From: Treponema bryantii
Lineage (GTDB): Bacteria > Spirochaetota > Spirochaetia > Treponematales > Treponemataceae
DNA: 64,000 nt
Direction of reading: 5' to 3'
Assembly: GCF_036492245.1 (NCBI RefSeq)
Contig: NZ_AP025286.1
Location: 310,001-374,000, forward strand
This document shows, one piece after another, positions 6,878 to 14,933 of the stretch; the stretch's first letter is position 1, and the number at the start of each line of letters is the position of its first letter. A model generated the notes under the pieces. The model saw only the letters and a list, made by a program, of their open reading frames with translations, searched no databases and was not told the DNA's origin. Both the position numbers and the translations under genes were made by a program.

Positions 6878-8215
6878 TTATGCAATTTCTTTATCCAGTT
6901 CTTCAAGCTTGCTGTTTAGCATGTTGATTGTTTCTTCATCTTCATTCTGATCAATAAAGATTTTCTTCATAACGTTTCTTGCCAAATCAACAACCTTATC
7001 ATCTTCAAGATGTGCAGCATAATGATTGAGCATGGCCTCGGTTTTGTGGCCAGAGAGAGCCATTACATAACGTTTGTCTTTTACATAATCCAGCATTCTT
7101 GAACAGAAGAAGTGGCGCCAGGAATGGAAACAGATTTCTTTTGAGTTTTCATAACCAATGTCTTTAAGTGCACGTTTGAGGTATTTATTAAATTGCTTAC
7201 TGTCCATTGGTTTTTCAGGTACTGTGCTGTAGAAAATGAATCCATTATCAAAGGGATTAAAGTCTGCAAGCATCTTGAGTTTTAAATAAAGCTGATGGGA
7301 AATAGGAATAGGCACAGAACGTTCTTCACCGTTTTTACAGCATTTCAAACCATCGTATTTGGACCAGCTTTTGCGTACATAGATTTCATCATCACCAAGA
7401 TCATCAATTGTGAGTGCCTGAATTTCTCCGGCTCGCATTCCTGTGTGCATTGCAAGTTCATTTGCAATCTTTGCTTCGTCATTATCCCAATCAAGTTCCA
7501 TGAGGCGGTTTGCAGTTTCCATATCAATGACTTTTCGTTCTTTACTCTGATTGGAACATTTGATAATTCCATCAAAGCAATTGTTTTGTGTCAGGTCGTG
7601 ATAGTAAGCCCACTTCATAGGAATTGTGATTGTTTCAATAATTGAGTTTACAGTTTTAGGTGCAAGCTTCTGGGCTTCATCGCTAGAGAAGAATGCTTCA
7701 ACATCGTTTCTTGTAATTTCACCAACACACTTTCCGGCAAGACGAGGAATCCAGTAAAGGCGGGTTCTGCTCATAAGTGTTGCACAATACTGACGATGGA
7801 TAGACTGTTTCTTACCAAGCTTCTCTCTTACATAAGGAGACTTTTCAAAATCCCAGAAGTTTTCGAGGAAGTCTTCAATCGGAATACTTCCCTTTGAAGA
7901 TTTAGGAACGGCAGAGTAGAGGTAGTTTCTTTCCTTCAGAATCTTGATGATTGTCTCAATGTCTTCTGTATCAAAGTCTGCGGTGCGTAAATCGTTGAAG
8001 AGTCTGATCTTATCAATACTCTGAACTTTGGAGTCCTTGCTGTTTACTCGGACAGGAATGTTTCCGGTTACAATCCATTCCATAACCTTGCGTTCAGCTT
8101 CTGCACGATTTTTACAGCCAGTAGATTTGTTGTTGGAAAGACTTCCATCTGCAAGACGGATTTGAGCGTAATAAAACCCAGTATGGGCTTTAAAAATTAA
8201 ATAGGGCTTAGCCAT
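6878..8215 (-). CDS. Tyrosine recombinase (integrase)
   Basis: 445 aa from ATG 8215; GAGGTGA precedes it, and a GTG two codons upstream overlaps that site. The N-terminus has an arm-binding-type segment (YLIFKAHTGFYYAQIRL) and a central SAM-like core-binding domain (about 130-220). The catalytic domain shows the Arg in HTGMRAGEIQAL (about 263), HSWRHFF (the HxxR box, about 363), the GHKT histidine and the nucleophile Tyr in LNHYAAHLEDD (about 394). It catalyses integration and excision of the element. It is the first gene of its operon and lies 131 bases from the 3' end of tRNA-fMet, the classical position for an integrase that uses that tRNA as attB. Confidence 0.95.
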   Translation of the reverse strand: MAKPYLIFKAHTGFYYAQIRLADGSLSNNKSTGCKNRAEAERKVMEWIVTGNIPVRVNSKDSKVQSIDKIRLFNDLRTADFDTEDIETIIKILKERNYLYSAVPKSSKGSIPIEDFLENFWDFEKSPYVREKLGKKQSIHRQYCATLMSRTRLYWIPRLAGKCVGEITRNDVEAFFSSDEAQKLAPKTVNSIIETITIPMKWAYYHDLTQNNCFDGIIKCSNQSKERKVIDMETANRLMELDWDNDEAKIANELAMHTGMRAGEIQALTIDDLGDDEIYVRKSWSKYDGLKCCKNGEERSVPIPISHQLYLKLKMLADFNPFDNGFIFYSTVPEKPMDSKQFNKYLKRALKDIGYENSKEICFHSWRHFFCSRMLDYVKDKRYVMALSGHKTEAMLNHYAAHLEDDKVVDLARNVMKKIFIDQNEDEETINMLNSKLEELDKEIA

Positions 8216-8221
8216 ATTCAC

Positions 8222-8346
8222 CTCACTAAGACCGTAAATCAGTTACTTAAACTGTTTACTTAAATTAGTAATTTGAATCACGCTAAGCCCTACTTGATTG
8301 GGTTTAGTAGTGTGCTATTTCTTTATAACATAAGGAATTAGCAGTA
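8222..8346. other. Element end / attachment region beside tRNA-fMet
   Basis: This gap between integrase and tRNA holds two near-identical direct copies, GTTACTTAAA (8242-8251) and GTTTACTTAAA (8254-8264), spaced like integrase arm sites. It also has a hairpin, CTAAGCCC (8283-8290) with GGGTTTAG (8300-8307). GCTAAGCCCTA at 8282-8292 recurs in inverted orientation inside the first codons of the integrase gene (about 8203-8213). The crossover is expected at the 3' end of the tRNA gene (about 8347-8365). The matching att copy should be at the other end of the element, outside the window. Confidence 0.55.
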
Positions 8347-8419
8347 TAGCGGGGGCAGGACTCGAACCTGCGGCCTCCGGGTTATGAGCCCGACGAGCTG
8401 CCAACTGCTCTACCCCGCG
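8347..8419 (-). tRNA. Initiator tRNA-fMet (CAT anticodon)
   Basis: The 73-base cloverleaf folds completely: a 7-base acceptor arm, D stem GAGC/GCTC, anticodon loop CTCATAA, T arm GCAGG-TTCGAGT-CCTGC. Initiator identity comes from the unpaired first acceptor position (C1 opposite U72) and the three consecutive G-C pairs next to the anticodon loop (GGG/CCC). The 3' CCA is not encoded. C1-U72 replaces the more usual C1-A72. Since the integrated element abuts this end, the last bases may have been supplied by the element's att site. Confidence 0.96.
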
Positions 8420-8434
8420 TCGTATTGTTTGGGT

Positions 8435-8463
8435 ATTATAGGTGGTTAGGCGGATATTGTCAA
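8435..8463 (-). promoter_or_regulatory. Consensus sigma-70 promoter of tRNA-fMet
   Basis: On the minus strand TTGACA (8463-8458) and TATAAT (8440-8435) are separated by exactly 17 bases. Both hexamers match the consensus perfectly. The -10 ends 15 bases before the tRNA 5' end. It is the strongest promoter seen in the window, as expected for a stable RNA gene. Confidence 0.93.
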
Positions 8464-8536
8464 GGCCGAATGCGGAATTTTTGGCAAATTTTGGTGTTTT
8501 TTTACAAAAATTTGCACAAAATGTTAGAAAAGAGTG

Positions 8537-9229
8537 TTAATTAGTAGCGTTTTCGTCAGTTTTCAAGGATGTATATTTTATTCTGCATTCAATAATGGCC
8601 ATAAGGACAACTGCTACCGAAAACCAGCGGATATCTCCCGAAAAGCCTGCAAAGAAATCATAAATTCCATGAAGCAGTACAGCGGCTATCAGGCAGGAAA
8701 TACGTACAGGTTTATTACGGCAGGAATAAATAAATAATCCGCAGAGTCCTGTACACATCATATGGATAACATCAGAAGTAAAGATTCTTACAGCGATCTG
8801 ACCATAAAGAAGTGTAGCACCGCGGCTGTTTGCAATCTGAAGGTGATCAAAATAATAAACAACAGATTCAAAGCAGCCCAGAGAAAGACCTGCAGTAAAG
8901 GCGAGCAGTAAAAAGTTCAGACGGCCGGTCGCAGGATTATCGCAATTAGCTTCATCATAAGGTTTATGAGTAAGGGGAAGTAAAGCCAGAGTTTTTATTG
9001 CTTCTTCAACAAGGCCGTAAAGCAGGATTGATTTCAATAGGGCGCGGACAACAGGGGAGAGTGGTAATCCGGGAATTGCAGGCATAAAGTACTGGATAAA
9101 AGAAATCGGAAGAACAGCTGCAAGGCCAAGAAGAACTGCAATCAGCTGATGTGTGAGCCTGAGCTTAAATGCAGTCGAAAAAATCACAATGGCAAGGATC
9201 AGAGGAACAAAACAAAGTGCTATACCCAT
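8537..9229 (-). CDS. PrsW-like intramembrane protease
   Basis: 230 aa, polytopic, with about seven hydrophobic segments. Motifs fit the PrsW branch of the CPBP/PrsW intramembrane metalloprotease superfamily: VEEAIKTLALLP (the EExxK-type motif, about residue 75), CFESVVYYFDH (about 122) and LLHGIYDFFAGF (HxxxD-type, about 195). PrsW cleaves anti-sigma factors in the membrane in Bacillus; the substrate here is unknown. It starts at ATG 9229 with AGGAG 7 bases upstream. It is divergent from the shikimate kinase gene and has no anti-sigma gene beside it. Confidence 0.8.
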   Translation of the reverse strand: MGIALCFVPLILAIVIFSTAFKLRLTHQLIAVLLGLAAVLPISFIQYFMPAIPGLPLSPVVRALLKSILLYGLVEEAIKTLALLPLTHKPYDEANCDNPATGRLNFLLLAFTAGLSLGCFESVVYYFDHLQIANSRGATLLYGQIAVRIFTSDVIHMMCTGLCGLFIYSCRNKPVRISCLIAAVLLHGIYDFFAGFSGDIRWFSVAVVLMAIIECRIKYTSLKTDENATN

Positions 9230-9311
9230 GGAACTCTCCTGAATAAGCCGCGCACGGCAATTACGTTAATTAAAGAATACACGAAACCTTTAATTTTTAC
9301 AATTCGCATGC

Positions 9312-9317
9312 TATACT
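9312..9317 (+). promoter_or_regulatory. -10 box 6 bases before the shikimate kinase start
   Basis: TATACT (9312-9317) ends 6 bases before the ATG at 9324, and no Shine-Dalgarno is visible. Transcription would start at or near the start codon, so the mRNA is probably leaderless. No convincing -35 is seen. Confidence 0.55.
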
Positions 9318-9323
9318 GTTACT

Positions 9324-9905
9324 ATGAGCGAAAGCATGAATAATTCGATAGTTCTTATGGGCTGTAAACATTGCGGAAAAACTACACAGGGAAAACTTCT
9401 TGCAAAGAAGCTTGGAGTTGATTTCATAGATACTGATGATGAGATTGGACGTATCCGTGGTATTGATTTTCGAACTTTGTACAAAACAAAGGGCGTTGCA
9501 GAGTTTACACTTGCAGAAGAAGAAGCTTGCCGTTCAATTATGAAGGAATTTGGAAACAGTCAGATTGTAGTTTCAACTGGTGGTGGAATCTGTGATAATC
9601 CGCCGGCCCTTCAGGCTCTTCGCGATTGTGGTACTTTCGTTTTCTTGAAGCTGGATATTAAACATTCAGTTAGCCGCATTATGGCAAAAATCCAGCAGAC
9701 CGAAACAGGTTCCTTTATAAATGCACCTGCCTATGTTTTGAATGAAAATCCGACATCGCTTTCTCAGATACAGGACATTCTGATGAAAAAATATCGCGAT
9801 CGTTATCAGCAGTATCAGGCAATAGCTGATGTTGTTGTGGACATAAAAAATGCGCCGATAGAAGAGAATTTTAGAACTCTTATCGACGCATTGGATATTA
9901 AGTAG
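9324..9905 (+). CDS. aroK: Shikimate kinase
   Basis: 193 aa, the usual family length plus a short tail. P-loop MGCKHCGKTTQGKLLAKKLG (about residues 10-29; GxxxxGKT is present although GCKHCGKT is less common), the shikimate-binding DTDDEI (about 36), and STGGGICDNP (about 90), the GGG motif of the family. It phosphorylates the 3-hydroxyl of shikimate in aromatic amino acid synthesis. It is monocistronic and ends 6 bases from the convergent slyD. A second ATG at 9339 is also possible, but neither start has a Shine-Dalgarno; see the -10 box at 9312. Confidence 0.93.
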   Translation: MSESMNNSIVLMGCKHCGKTTQGKLLAKKLGVDFIDTDDEIGRIRGIDFRTLYKTKGVAEFTLAEEEACRSIMKEFGNSQIVVSTGGGICDNPPALQALRDCGTFVFLKLDIKHSVSRIMAKIQQTETGSFINAPAYVLNENPTSLSQIQDILMKKYRDRYQQYQAIADVVVDIKNAPIEENFRTLIDALDIK

Positions 9906-9911
9906 TATCAG

Positions 9912-10466
9912 TTAGTTACAGCCACAGCCACCGCAACCACCGTCTCCACAGCTTCCGCTGCCGCAGTCTCCGCCACCGCATCCACCACAACCTCCGCAGC
10001 CACCGCCGCATCCGCTTGTTGGTGTAAGTTCTTCTTCTGTTGCGTCGCGAACATTTACAACTTCGATATCAAAATTCAAAGTTTTTCCGGCAAGTTCGTG
10101 ATTTCCATCAATAGTGATTTTATCGCCTTCTACCTTTGTAACGTGAACAATAGAAAGTCCCTGTGGAGTCATCATCTGGAATGGCATTCCTACAGTGATT
10201 TCGCCGTCGAACTCAAACTTATTGCGGTCAAGTTCAACAATAAGGCGCTCATCATATTCGCCATAACCGTCTTTTGGCTCAATACGTGCAGAAAATTTAT
10301 CGCCAGGTTCGTGACCAGCCATAAGATTTTCAAGGCCAGCAATCAGATAGCCTCTTCCGTGAACATAACCGAGAGGTTCGCTTCCAACAGAAGAATCAAG
10401 CTGCTGTCCAGCTTCGTCTTTTAGTGTGTAGTGGATTTCAACCCACTTGTCGTTTTCAATTTTCAT
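9912..10466 (-). CDS. slyD: SlyD-type FKBP peptidyl-prolyl isomerase with Cys-rich tail
   Basis: 184 aa. The FKBP domain has the inserted chaperone flap of SlyD: VEIHYTLKDEAGQQLDSS at the start, GYLIAGLENLMAGHEPGD (about 35-52), then PKDGYGEYDERLI and the flap up to about 130, ending HELAGKTLNFDIEVV. The C-terminus (about 150-184) is almost entirely Gly and Cys, a metal-binding tail like that of E. coli SlyD, which binds nickel but is usually His-rich too. The tail lacks His here. It begins directly after the stop of the NifU-domain gene, so the two form an operon. A link to metal or Fe-S handling is plausible. Confidence 0.93.
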   Translation of the reverse strand: MKIENDKWVEIHYTLKDEAGQQLDSSVGSEPLGYVHGRGYLIAGLENLMAGHEPGDKFSARIEPKDGYGEYDERLIVELDRNKFEFDGEITVGMPFQMMTPQGLSIVHVTKVEGDKITIDGNHELAGKTLNFDIEVVNVRDATEEELTPTSGCGGGCGGCGGCGGGDCGSGSCGDGGCGGCGCN

Positions 10467-10742
10467 TTAAAACCCCATTCCCATATCATCAAGATTCTGG
10501 GCGTTATCCTGAACAACCTCTTTAATTTCAGGGCATGCATCAATAAGGTATCTTTCAATTCCCATCTTAAGAGTCATAACAGCCATTGGACATCCGCCGC
10601 AGGCACCAGTAAGATTCAGGTGAACCTTATAATCATCATCAATACAGACAAACTCCATGTCTCCGCCGTCAGCCTGAAGCTGTGGACGGAACATTTCAAG
10701 AGCTTCTTTTACAGTTTCAAGCAATTTTGGATCTTCAATCAT
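10467..10742 (-). CDS. NifU C-terminal-domain Fe-S scaffold protein
   Basis: 91 aa: the stand-alone NifU-like (Nfu) domain. It shows LQADGGDMEFVCIDDD (about 18-33) followed by LTGACGGCPMAVMTLKMGIE with the CxxC that holds the transferred cluster, and the closing IDACPEIKEVV. It carries Fe-S clusters to target proteins. The ATG at 10742 has an AGGGG Shine-Dalgarno. slyD follows without a gap, so a two-gene metal-related operon is likely. No SufBCD or IscS gene is in the window. Confidence 0.92.
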   Translation of the reverse strand: MIEDPKLLETVKEALEMFRPQLQADGGDMEFVCIDDDYKVHLNLTGACGGCPMAVMTLKMGIERYLIDACPEIKEVVQDNAQNLDDMGMGF

Positions 10743-10815
10743 ATTAACCCCTGTATAAGGCCGCGGACGGCCGGTGTTTAATAAAGTCTACTATAAGATA
10801 ATAAAAAAAACGGTA

Positions 10816-13002
10816 CTATTCAATCAAATTCGCTGCAGTCTGCTCGAAATTATGAGGATCTTCGAGCCAGTCGTAGGCCAGGGTTGCAGAAATCAGTTTT
10901 CGACCATATTCACGGGTTTCGGCAAAAGGTACGGTCTCAAGGAAAAGATCCAGAGGCATATTGCTCTTTTTACCGAATTCAATGAGGGAACTTTGAAGCC
11001 AGCGGCGAACTCTTGTAATTCCGGCATTATATGAGAAAAAGCCAAGAAGGGCAGAATCTTCGCAGCGGGAAATCAGAGTTGAAAGATAATATGTACCAAA
11101 GCGGATATTAGTTTCCGGATCGGTGAGGGAGTAATCAGACATTTTGAAGCGGCGGGCAATGTCGCTGCCTGTAAATTCCATAAGTTGTGTAAGTCCTATG
11201 GCACCAGCTGAACTTATGACATCTGCATCAAAAAAACTTTCGCTTCGAATAAGGGCGTACATCACAGGCTCACTGATTTTATATTCTTTGCAATATTTTG
11301 AGACAAAATTTTCGTAATAATGAGGATAAACAAGTGAAAGTTCTTCTCTTGTGATTTCGCGGTTAGCAAGTCGCTGGGCGCGGGCAGCAATTCGGAGCGA
11401 CTGGGTATAATAGTCCGAGGTCTCAGGAACAGCCGGGTCAACACATTTTGCAAGGAAGTCTGCAAGATAGAAGTTTGTTTCTGTTGAGATTGTAGCGCCT
11501 TGAGTTTTCTGCCATTCAGGATAAATCAGTTCAGGAAAGCCAAAATAAGCATAACCAAGAAGGAGATTTTCCTGTGAACGGGTATTTTCAGTAGCAGCGG
11601 GAATTTGGTGAGAACTCTGTGATTCATGTACGCTCATAGGTGAGCAGAGAACTCCTTTTAGTTCAATTGGCTTTTTATAGAGTCCCAGCCGGTATGCTGC
11701 AAGTGCCTTGTAATATAAAGAGCTTCCTCCATGGCAGGCACGGGTAAATGCAGATATTACATCTTCATCAGTTCCTTCTACAAGATTTTCCTGAATAAGA
11801 CGGCCGTATATATAGGCAAACTGAGCGGTTGTTAAATCTGATGCGTAACCGTCAATAGCTTTATAAATCTTTCCAAATTCATTCCAGCGGCCTGCGGCGA
11901 GTAGAGCTGATACCAGCTGTTCAAAGAAATCTTCAAAATATTCGCAGTCAGACCACTCTCGGGAATATTCATCGATTGATTCAATAATAGAATCCATTGA
12001 GAAATTGAGGGAAGTGTTTAAAAGATACCACAGTGCATTATCTTTCTGGAAAGAAGTTTCGGCGGTTGCCATAGCTGATTCAAAACACTGACGGCTCTGT
12101 CTGTAAAAAATACCGGCTTTTTCATAATAACGGCCGGCATAAAACCAGAAATAGTATTCCGCTGGTGTACCGGCAAAATCCTGTGCAAGCTGGCGGAACA
12201 GTACGGCATTTTTTGTATATTCTACACTTCCATATAAATAGTTTTTTCCGAAATCGGAAATCAACTGAGGGACTGGTGAAAGTACTCCATCCTTAAAATA
12301 TTCTGTCAGCATTGTAGAGCAGTAAATTGTATAAGAATAATTGCGTTTATAAGATTCAATCCTGTAATTCATTGCAAACTGCTGAGGTGTAAATTCCAGA
12401 GAAGTTGCCATTTCTGAATTAGGATTTTCGTATGCGGTTGTAAAGTCCGGGTGATTGTAAAAGTCGCGGTAGAACTGGTAGTGCTCGGTGGACATAGGAC
12501 ACTCGGTGAACCAGCGGTAGACTTCGGTTTCGTATGAAGAGTCGCCGCGGCGGCCCATTGCCTCCAGGCGGAGGCGGATTACTTCATTTTTTGCGGTGGA
12601 AAAATCCAGATTAGAGGTACACTCAATCAGTTTGTTGATTTCTCCGGAAGCAGAAAACTGGCGGGCGGCAATCAGAATCGCATCATCTCCGGGGAACTGC
12701 TTGAGCAGATTCTCAGCGGCTGTATTCTTCTCCTGGATATTTCCGAAGGTGCACAGTGCTTCGGCGCTTTTCTGCGCGATTACGGGGGTTCCTTTTTTTA
12801 TACAGCGTTTGAATTTCTCGCGGGCGGCGTTCTCATTGCCTTCCTTCAAAAGTCTTAGACCAATAAAATATTCAGTATCATCACCGAATTTTTCCTGGCC
12901 TTCAGGATGCGGTGCACCTTTACAAGATACGGCACTTAGCAGCATAAATGAAGCGAGAAAATAACTTATAAAACGACGTAAAGCAAAGGAAGTAGGGCGC
13001 AT
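10816..13002 (-). CDS. Soluble lytic murein transglycosylase-like lipoprotein
   Basis: 728 aa. A signal peptide ends in a lipobox, LLSAVSC, with Cys27 as predicted lipidation site. Residues about 60-540 are helical repeats (TPR/superhelix type) as in Slt70. The SLT catalytic domain covers about 560-700: YALIRSESFFDADVISSAGA with the catalytic Glu in RSES, then IGLTQLMEFTG and FSYNAGITRVRRWL. It cleaves peptidoglycan glycan strands to 1,6-anhydro products. It starts 12 bases after the stop of the LysM gene, so two cell-wall proteins are co-transcribed. Confidence 0.93.
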   Translation of the reverse strand: MRPTSFALRRFISYFLASFMLLSAVSCKGAPHPEGQEKFGDDTEYFIGLRLLKEGNENAAREKFKRCIKKGTPVIAQKSAEALCTFGNIQEKNTAAENLLKQFPGDDAILIAARQFSASGEINKLIECTSNLDFSTAKNEVIRLRLEAMGRRGDSSYETEVYRWFTECPMSTEHYQFYRDFYNHPDFTTAYENPNSEMATSLEFTPQQFAMNYRIESYKRNYSYTIYCSTMLTEYFKDGVLSPVPQLISDFGKNYLYGSVEYTKNAVLFRQLAQDFAGTPAEYYFWFYAGRYYEKAGIFYRQSRQCFESAMATAETSFQKDNALWYLLNTSLNFSMDSIIESIDEYSREWSDCEYFEDFFEQLVSALLAAGRWNEFGKIYKAIDGYASDLTTAQFAYIYGRLIQENLVEGTDEDVISAFTRACHGGSSLYYKALAAYRLGLYKKPIELKGVLCSPMSVHESQSSHQIPAATENTRSQENLLLGYAYFGFPELIYPEWQKTQGATISTETNFYLADFLAKCVDPAVPETSDYYTQSLRIAARAQRLANREITREELSLVYPHYYENFVSKYCKEYKISEPVMYALIRSESFFDADVISSAGAIGLTQLMEFTGSDIARRFKMSDYSLTDPETNIRFGTYYLSTLISRCEDSALLGFFSYNAGITRVRRWLQSSLIEFGKKSNMPLDLFLETVPFAETREYGRKLISATLAYDWLEDPHNFEQTAANLIE

Positions 13003-13014
13003 AATCTGCTGCTC

Positions 13015-14727
13015 CTACTCAGCTGGAATTACTATTTTAGTTCCAGAAATAATATAATCAGGATTCTTTATTCCATTGTAGCGTGCAATATACTTGTAGC
13101 GCCAAGGATTCTTATAGTAAGTATCAGCAATATCCCAGAGAGTATCACCCCATTTGATCTTGTAAGTGATATCCCTAGGCTTTTCTTCTGCAACAGGTGG
13201 CTGAGCTGGAACAACTTCTTCTGCTTTTTCAATAATGATGATTTCATCTTCTTTAGCTTCTGGAACAGCAGGCTCAGGTTCCGGTTCAGCAATTGGAGCA
13301 GGAGAAGGCTCTGGAGCAGGCTGTTCTGCAACAGCAACTGTTGTATCAGCATTTTTTGCATTTTTCTTTGTAATAAGATTATATTTTGATGGAATAATAA
13401 ACAGAATAAGAGCTGTCGCAATAATACAGATGATTGCGCAGATTATACAGATTATTACAGGAACCTTTGTCTTTTTCTTTACATCATCTTCGTCAGTCTG
13501 AGCAGGAGTGCCGCGTTCGGTTTCTTCATCATAAAGTCCGTCAAAGTTCAAGCCACCTGCAGCAGGAGTTTCTGTGTCAAAAGTAGGGTCTTTCATATCA
13601 TCCTCAGTATTAAAGAAGTCATCCGGGAAATCCGAATTCTCAGTTTCATTTTCAGTTCCAAAATCAACATCGGTTGAATCAGAAGTATCATCAGGAATGT
13701 CAAAATCCATATCAGGCAATCCTGAATCTTCTTCTATAAAATCTTCATCTGAATCCGAAGTTACAGTTTCGTCAGTTGTTATTGTTTCATCAGAAATAAT
13801 TGTATCGTCTGATGTATCAGCAGCAAATGTTTCATCTGATGTATCTTCCACTATCGTTTCATCAGTAGCGGTGTCATCTGGAAGATCAAAGTCCATATCC
13901 GGTAAACTGCTGTCTTCAGTAACCAGAGTTTCGTCAGAGTTCTCTTCCGGAATATCAAAGTCCATGTCTGGGAGACCGGCATCTTCAGTGGTTTCGGCTT
14001 CTACGACATCTTCGCTGAACTCTGCATCCTCAACAACTTCGTCGGCATTTTCCTCAATTATCGGTTCTTCAGCTTCAGCAGCCGGCTCCTCAACTGATTC
14101 ATCAACAATTTCTTCAGCAGGCTCTTCAATCACCGGCTCATCAACTGCAGTTTCATCCAGAGAAAAATCAGATTCTTCAATAGTGTCTTCTGCTTCAACA
14201 GTTTCATCAGTTGCGACATCCTCGACTACTTCTTCAGTCTCAGTTTCCTCTGTTTCATCCGAGTTCTTCATTGCCATTGCCGCAGCTGCCGCAAGAAGAC
14301 CGCCTGCTGCTACTGCACCGGCAACCTTAGCGCCTTTGCCATCAGATTCTTCCGAATCGTTTATATCATAATTATCAGTAATAAGACGCTCTTCCAGAGT
14401 GCGGGAAACAAGAGTGATAGTTGTATTGCTTTCGTTACCAGTTTCAGGGTCAACAATCTTTGCAGAAAGCTGGTTATCTTCGTCGAGAGAAATACTGAAT
14501 TTAATATCAGTTTCACCATTAGGGCGGGCAGTTAAATTTTCAATCTGGAGGGAATCAACATATTCGGCATCATCCATAGAACAGGTTGCAGAACGATAGA
14601 GGTCAACCATAACCTTAGTCTGATTATTATGCGCCGTTGTAAGCTCAAGTTTCTTTTCCGAAGGAGTATTATCCTCCAGAACAGGATAAAAGGAGCCGTC
14701 TGCAAGTTTGATACCAATAGTTTTCAT
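13015..14727 (-). CDS. Hsp70 substrate-binding-like domain + acidic region + TM + LysM protein
   Basis: 570 aa. Residues 1-115 resemble the beta-sandwich substrate-binding domain of DnaK/Hsp70: NNQTKVMVDLYRS, then SLQIENLTARPNGETDIKFS and DEDNQLSAKIVDPETGNES, parallel to Hsp70's NQT...G...GxxxIxVxFxxDxxGxLxVxAxDxxTG. A hydrophobic Ala/Gly stretch lies at about 150-170. A long acidic Glu/Asp/Thr/Ser region (about 170-415) contains LPDMDFDIP-type repeats. A transmembrane helix (VPVIICIICAIICIIATALI) is at about 420-445. A Pro/Glu-rich linker and a C-terminal LysM domain (YKIKWGDTLWDIADTYYKNP) follow. LysM anchors the outside part to peptidoglycan. It is upstream of the transglycosylase gene in one operon. 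Overall function is unknown. Confidence 0.85.
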   Translation of the reverse strand: MKTIGIKLADGSFYPVLEDNTPSEKKLELTTAHNNQTKVMVDLYRSATCSMDDAEYVDSLQIENLTARPNGETDIKFSISLDEDNQLSAKIVDPETGNESNTTITLVSRTLEERLITDNYDINDSEESDGKGAKVAGAVAAGGLLAAAAAMAMKNSDETEETETEEVVEDVATDETVEAEDTIEESDFSLDETAVDEPVIEEPAEEIVDESVEEPAAEAEEPIIEENADEVVEDAEFSEDVVEAETTEDAGLPDMDFDIPEENSDETLVTEDSSLPDMDFDLPDDTATDETIVEDTSDETFAADTSDDTIISDETITTDETVTSDSDEDFIEEDSGLPDMDFDIPDDTSDSTDVDFGTENETENSDFPDDFFNTEDDMKDPTFDTETPAAGGLNFDGLYDEETERGTPAQTDEDDVKKKTKVPVIICIICAIICIIATALILFIIPSKYNLITKKNAKNADTTVAVAEQPAPEPSPAPIAEPEPEPAVPEAKEDEIIIIEKAEEVVPAQPPVAEEKPRDITYKIKWGDTLWDIADTYYKNPWRYKYIARYNGIKNPDYIISGTKIVIPAE

Positions 14728-14933
14728 AAAAATCCTCTCTAAATTATCGGCAAAATACCCACCATATTATATGGTAAAACATCTGTCCTCAGTTTTCAAG
14801 TGCTGTTTTCTAAATTATTTCTATGGATATAACACTTTTTTCATTTACTTATGCGGGTTTTCAGATTATATTTGAAGAAATATATTTATTCGATTTTGGT
14901 CGTACGCGGCCATATCAAAGGAGCTCAGAAACT

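Noticed and set aside
13574-14371. 265-aa Ser-rich open frame on plus strand
   Set aside because: Antisense of the acidic Glu/Asp/Thr region of the LysM protein. The Ser/Val composition is simply the complement of that repeat-rich coding strand, and no ribosome site is seen.
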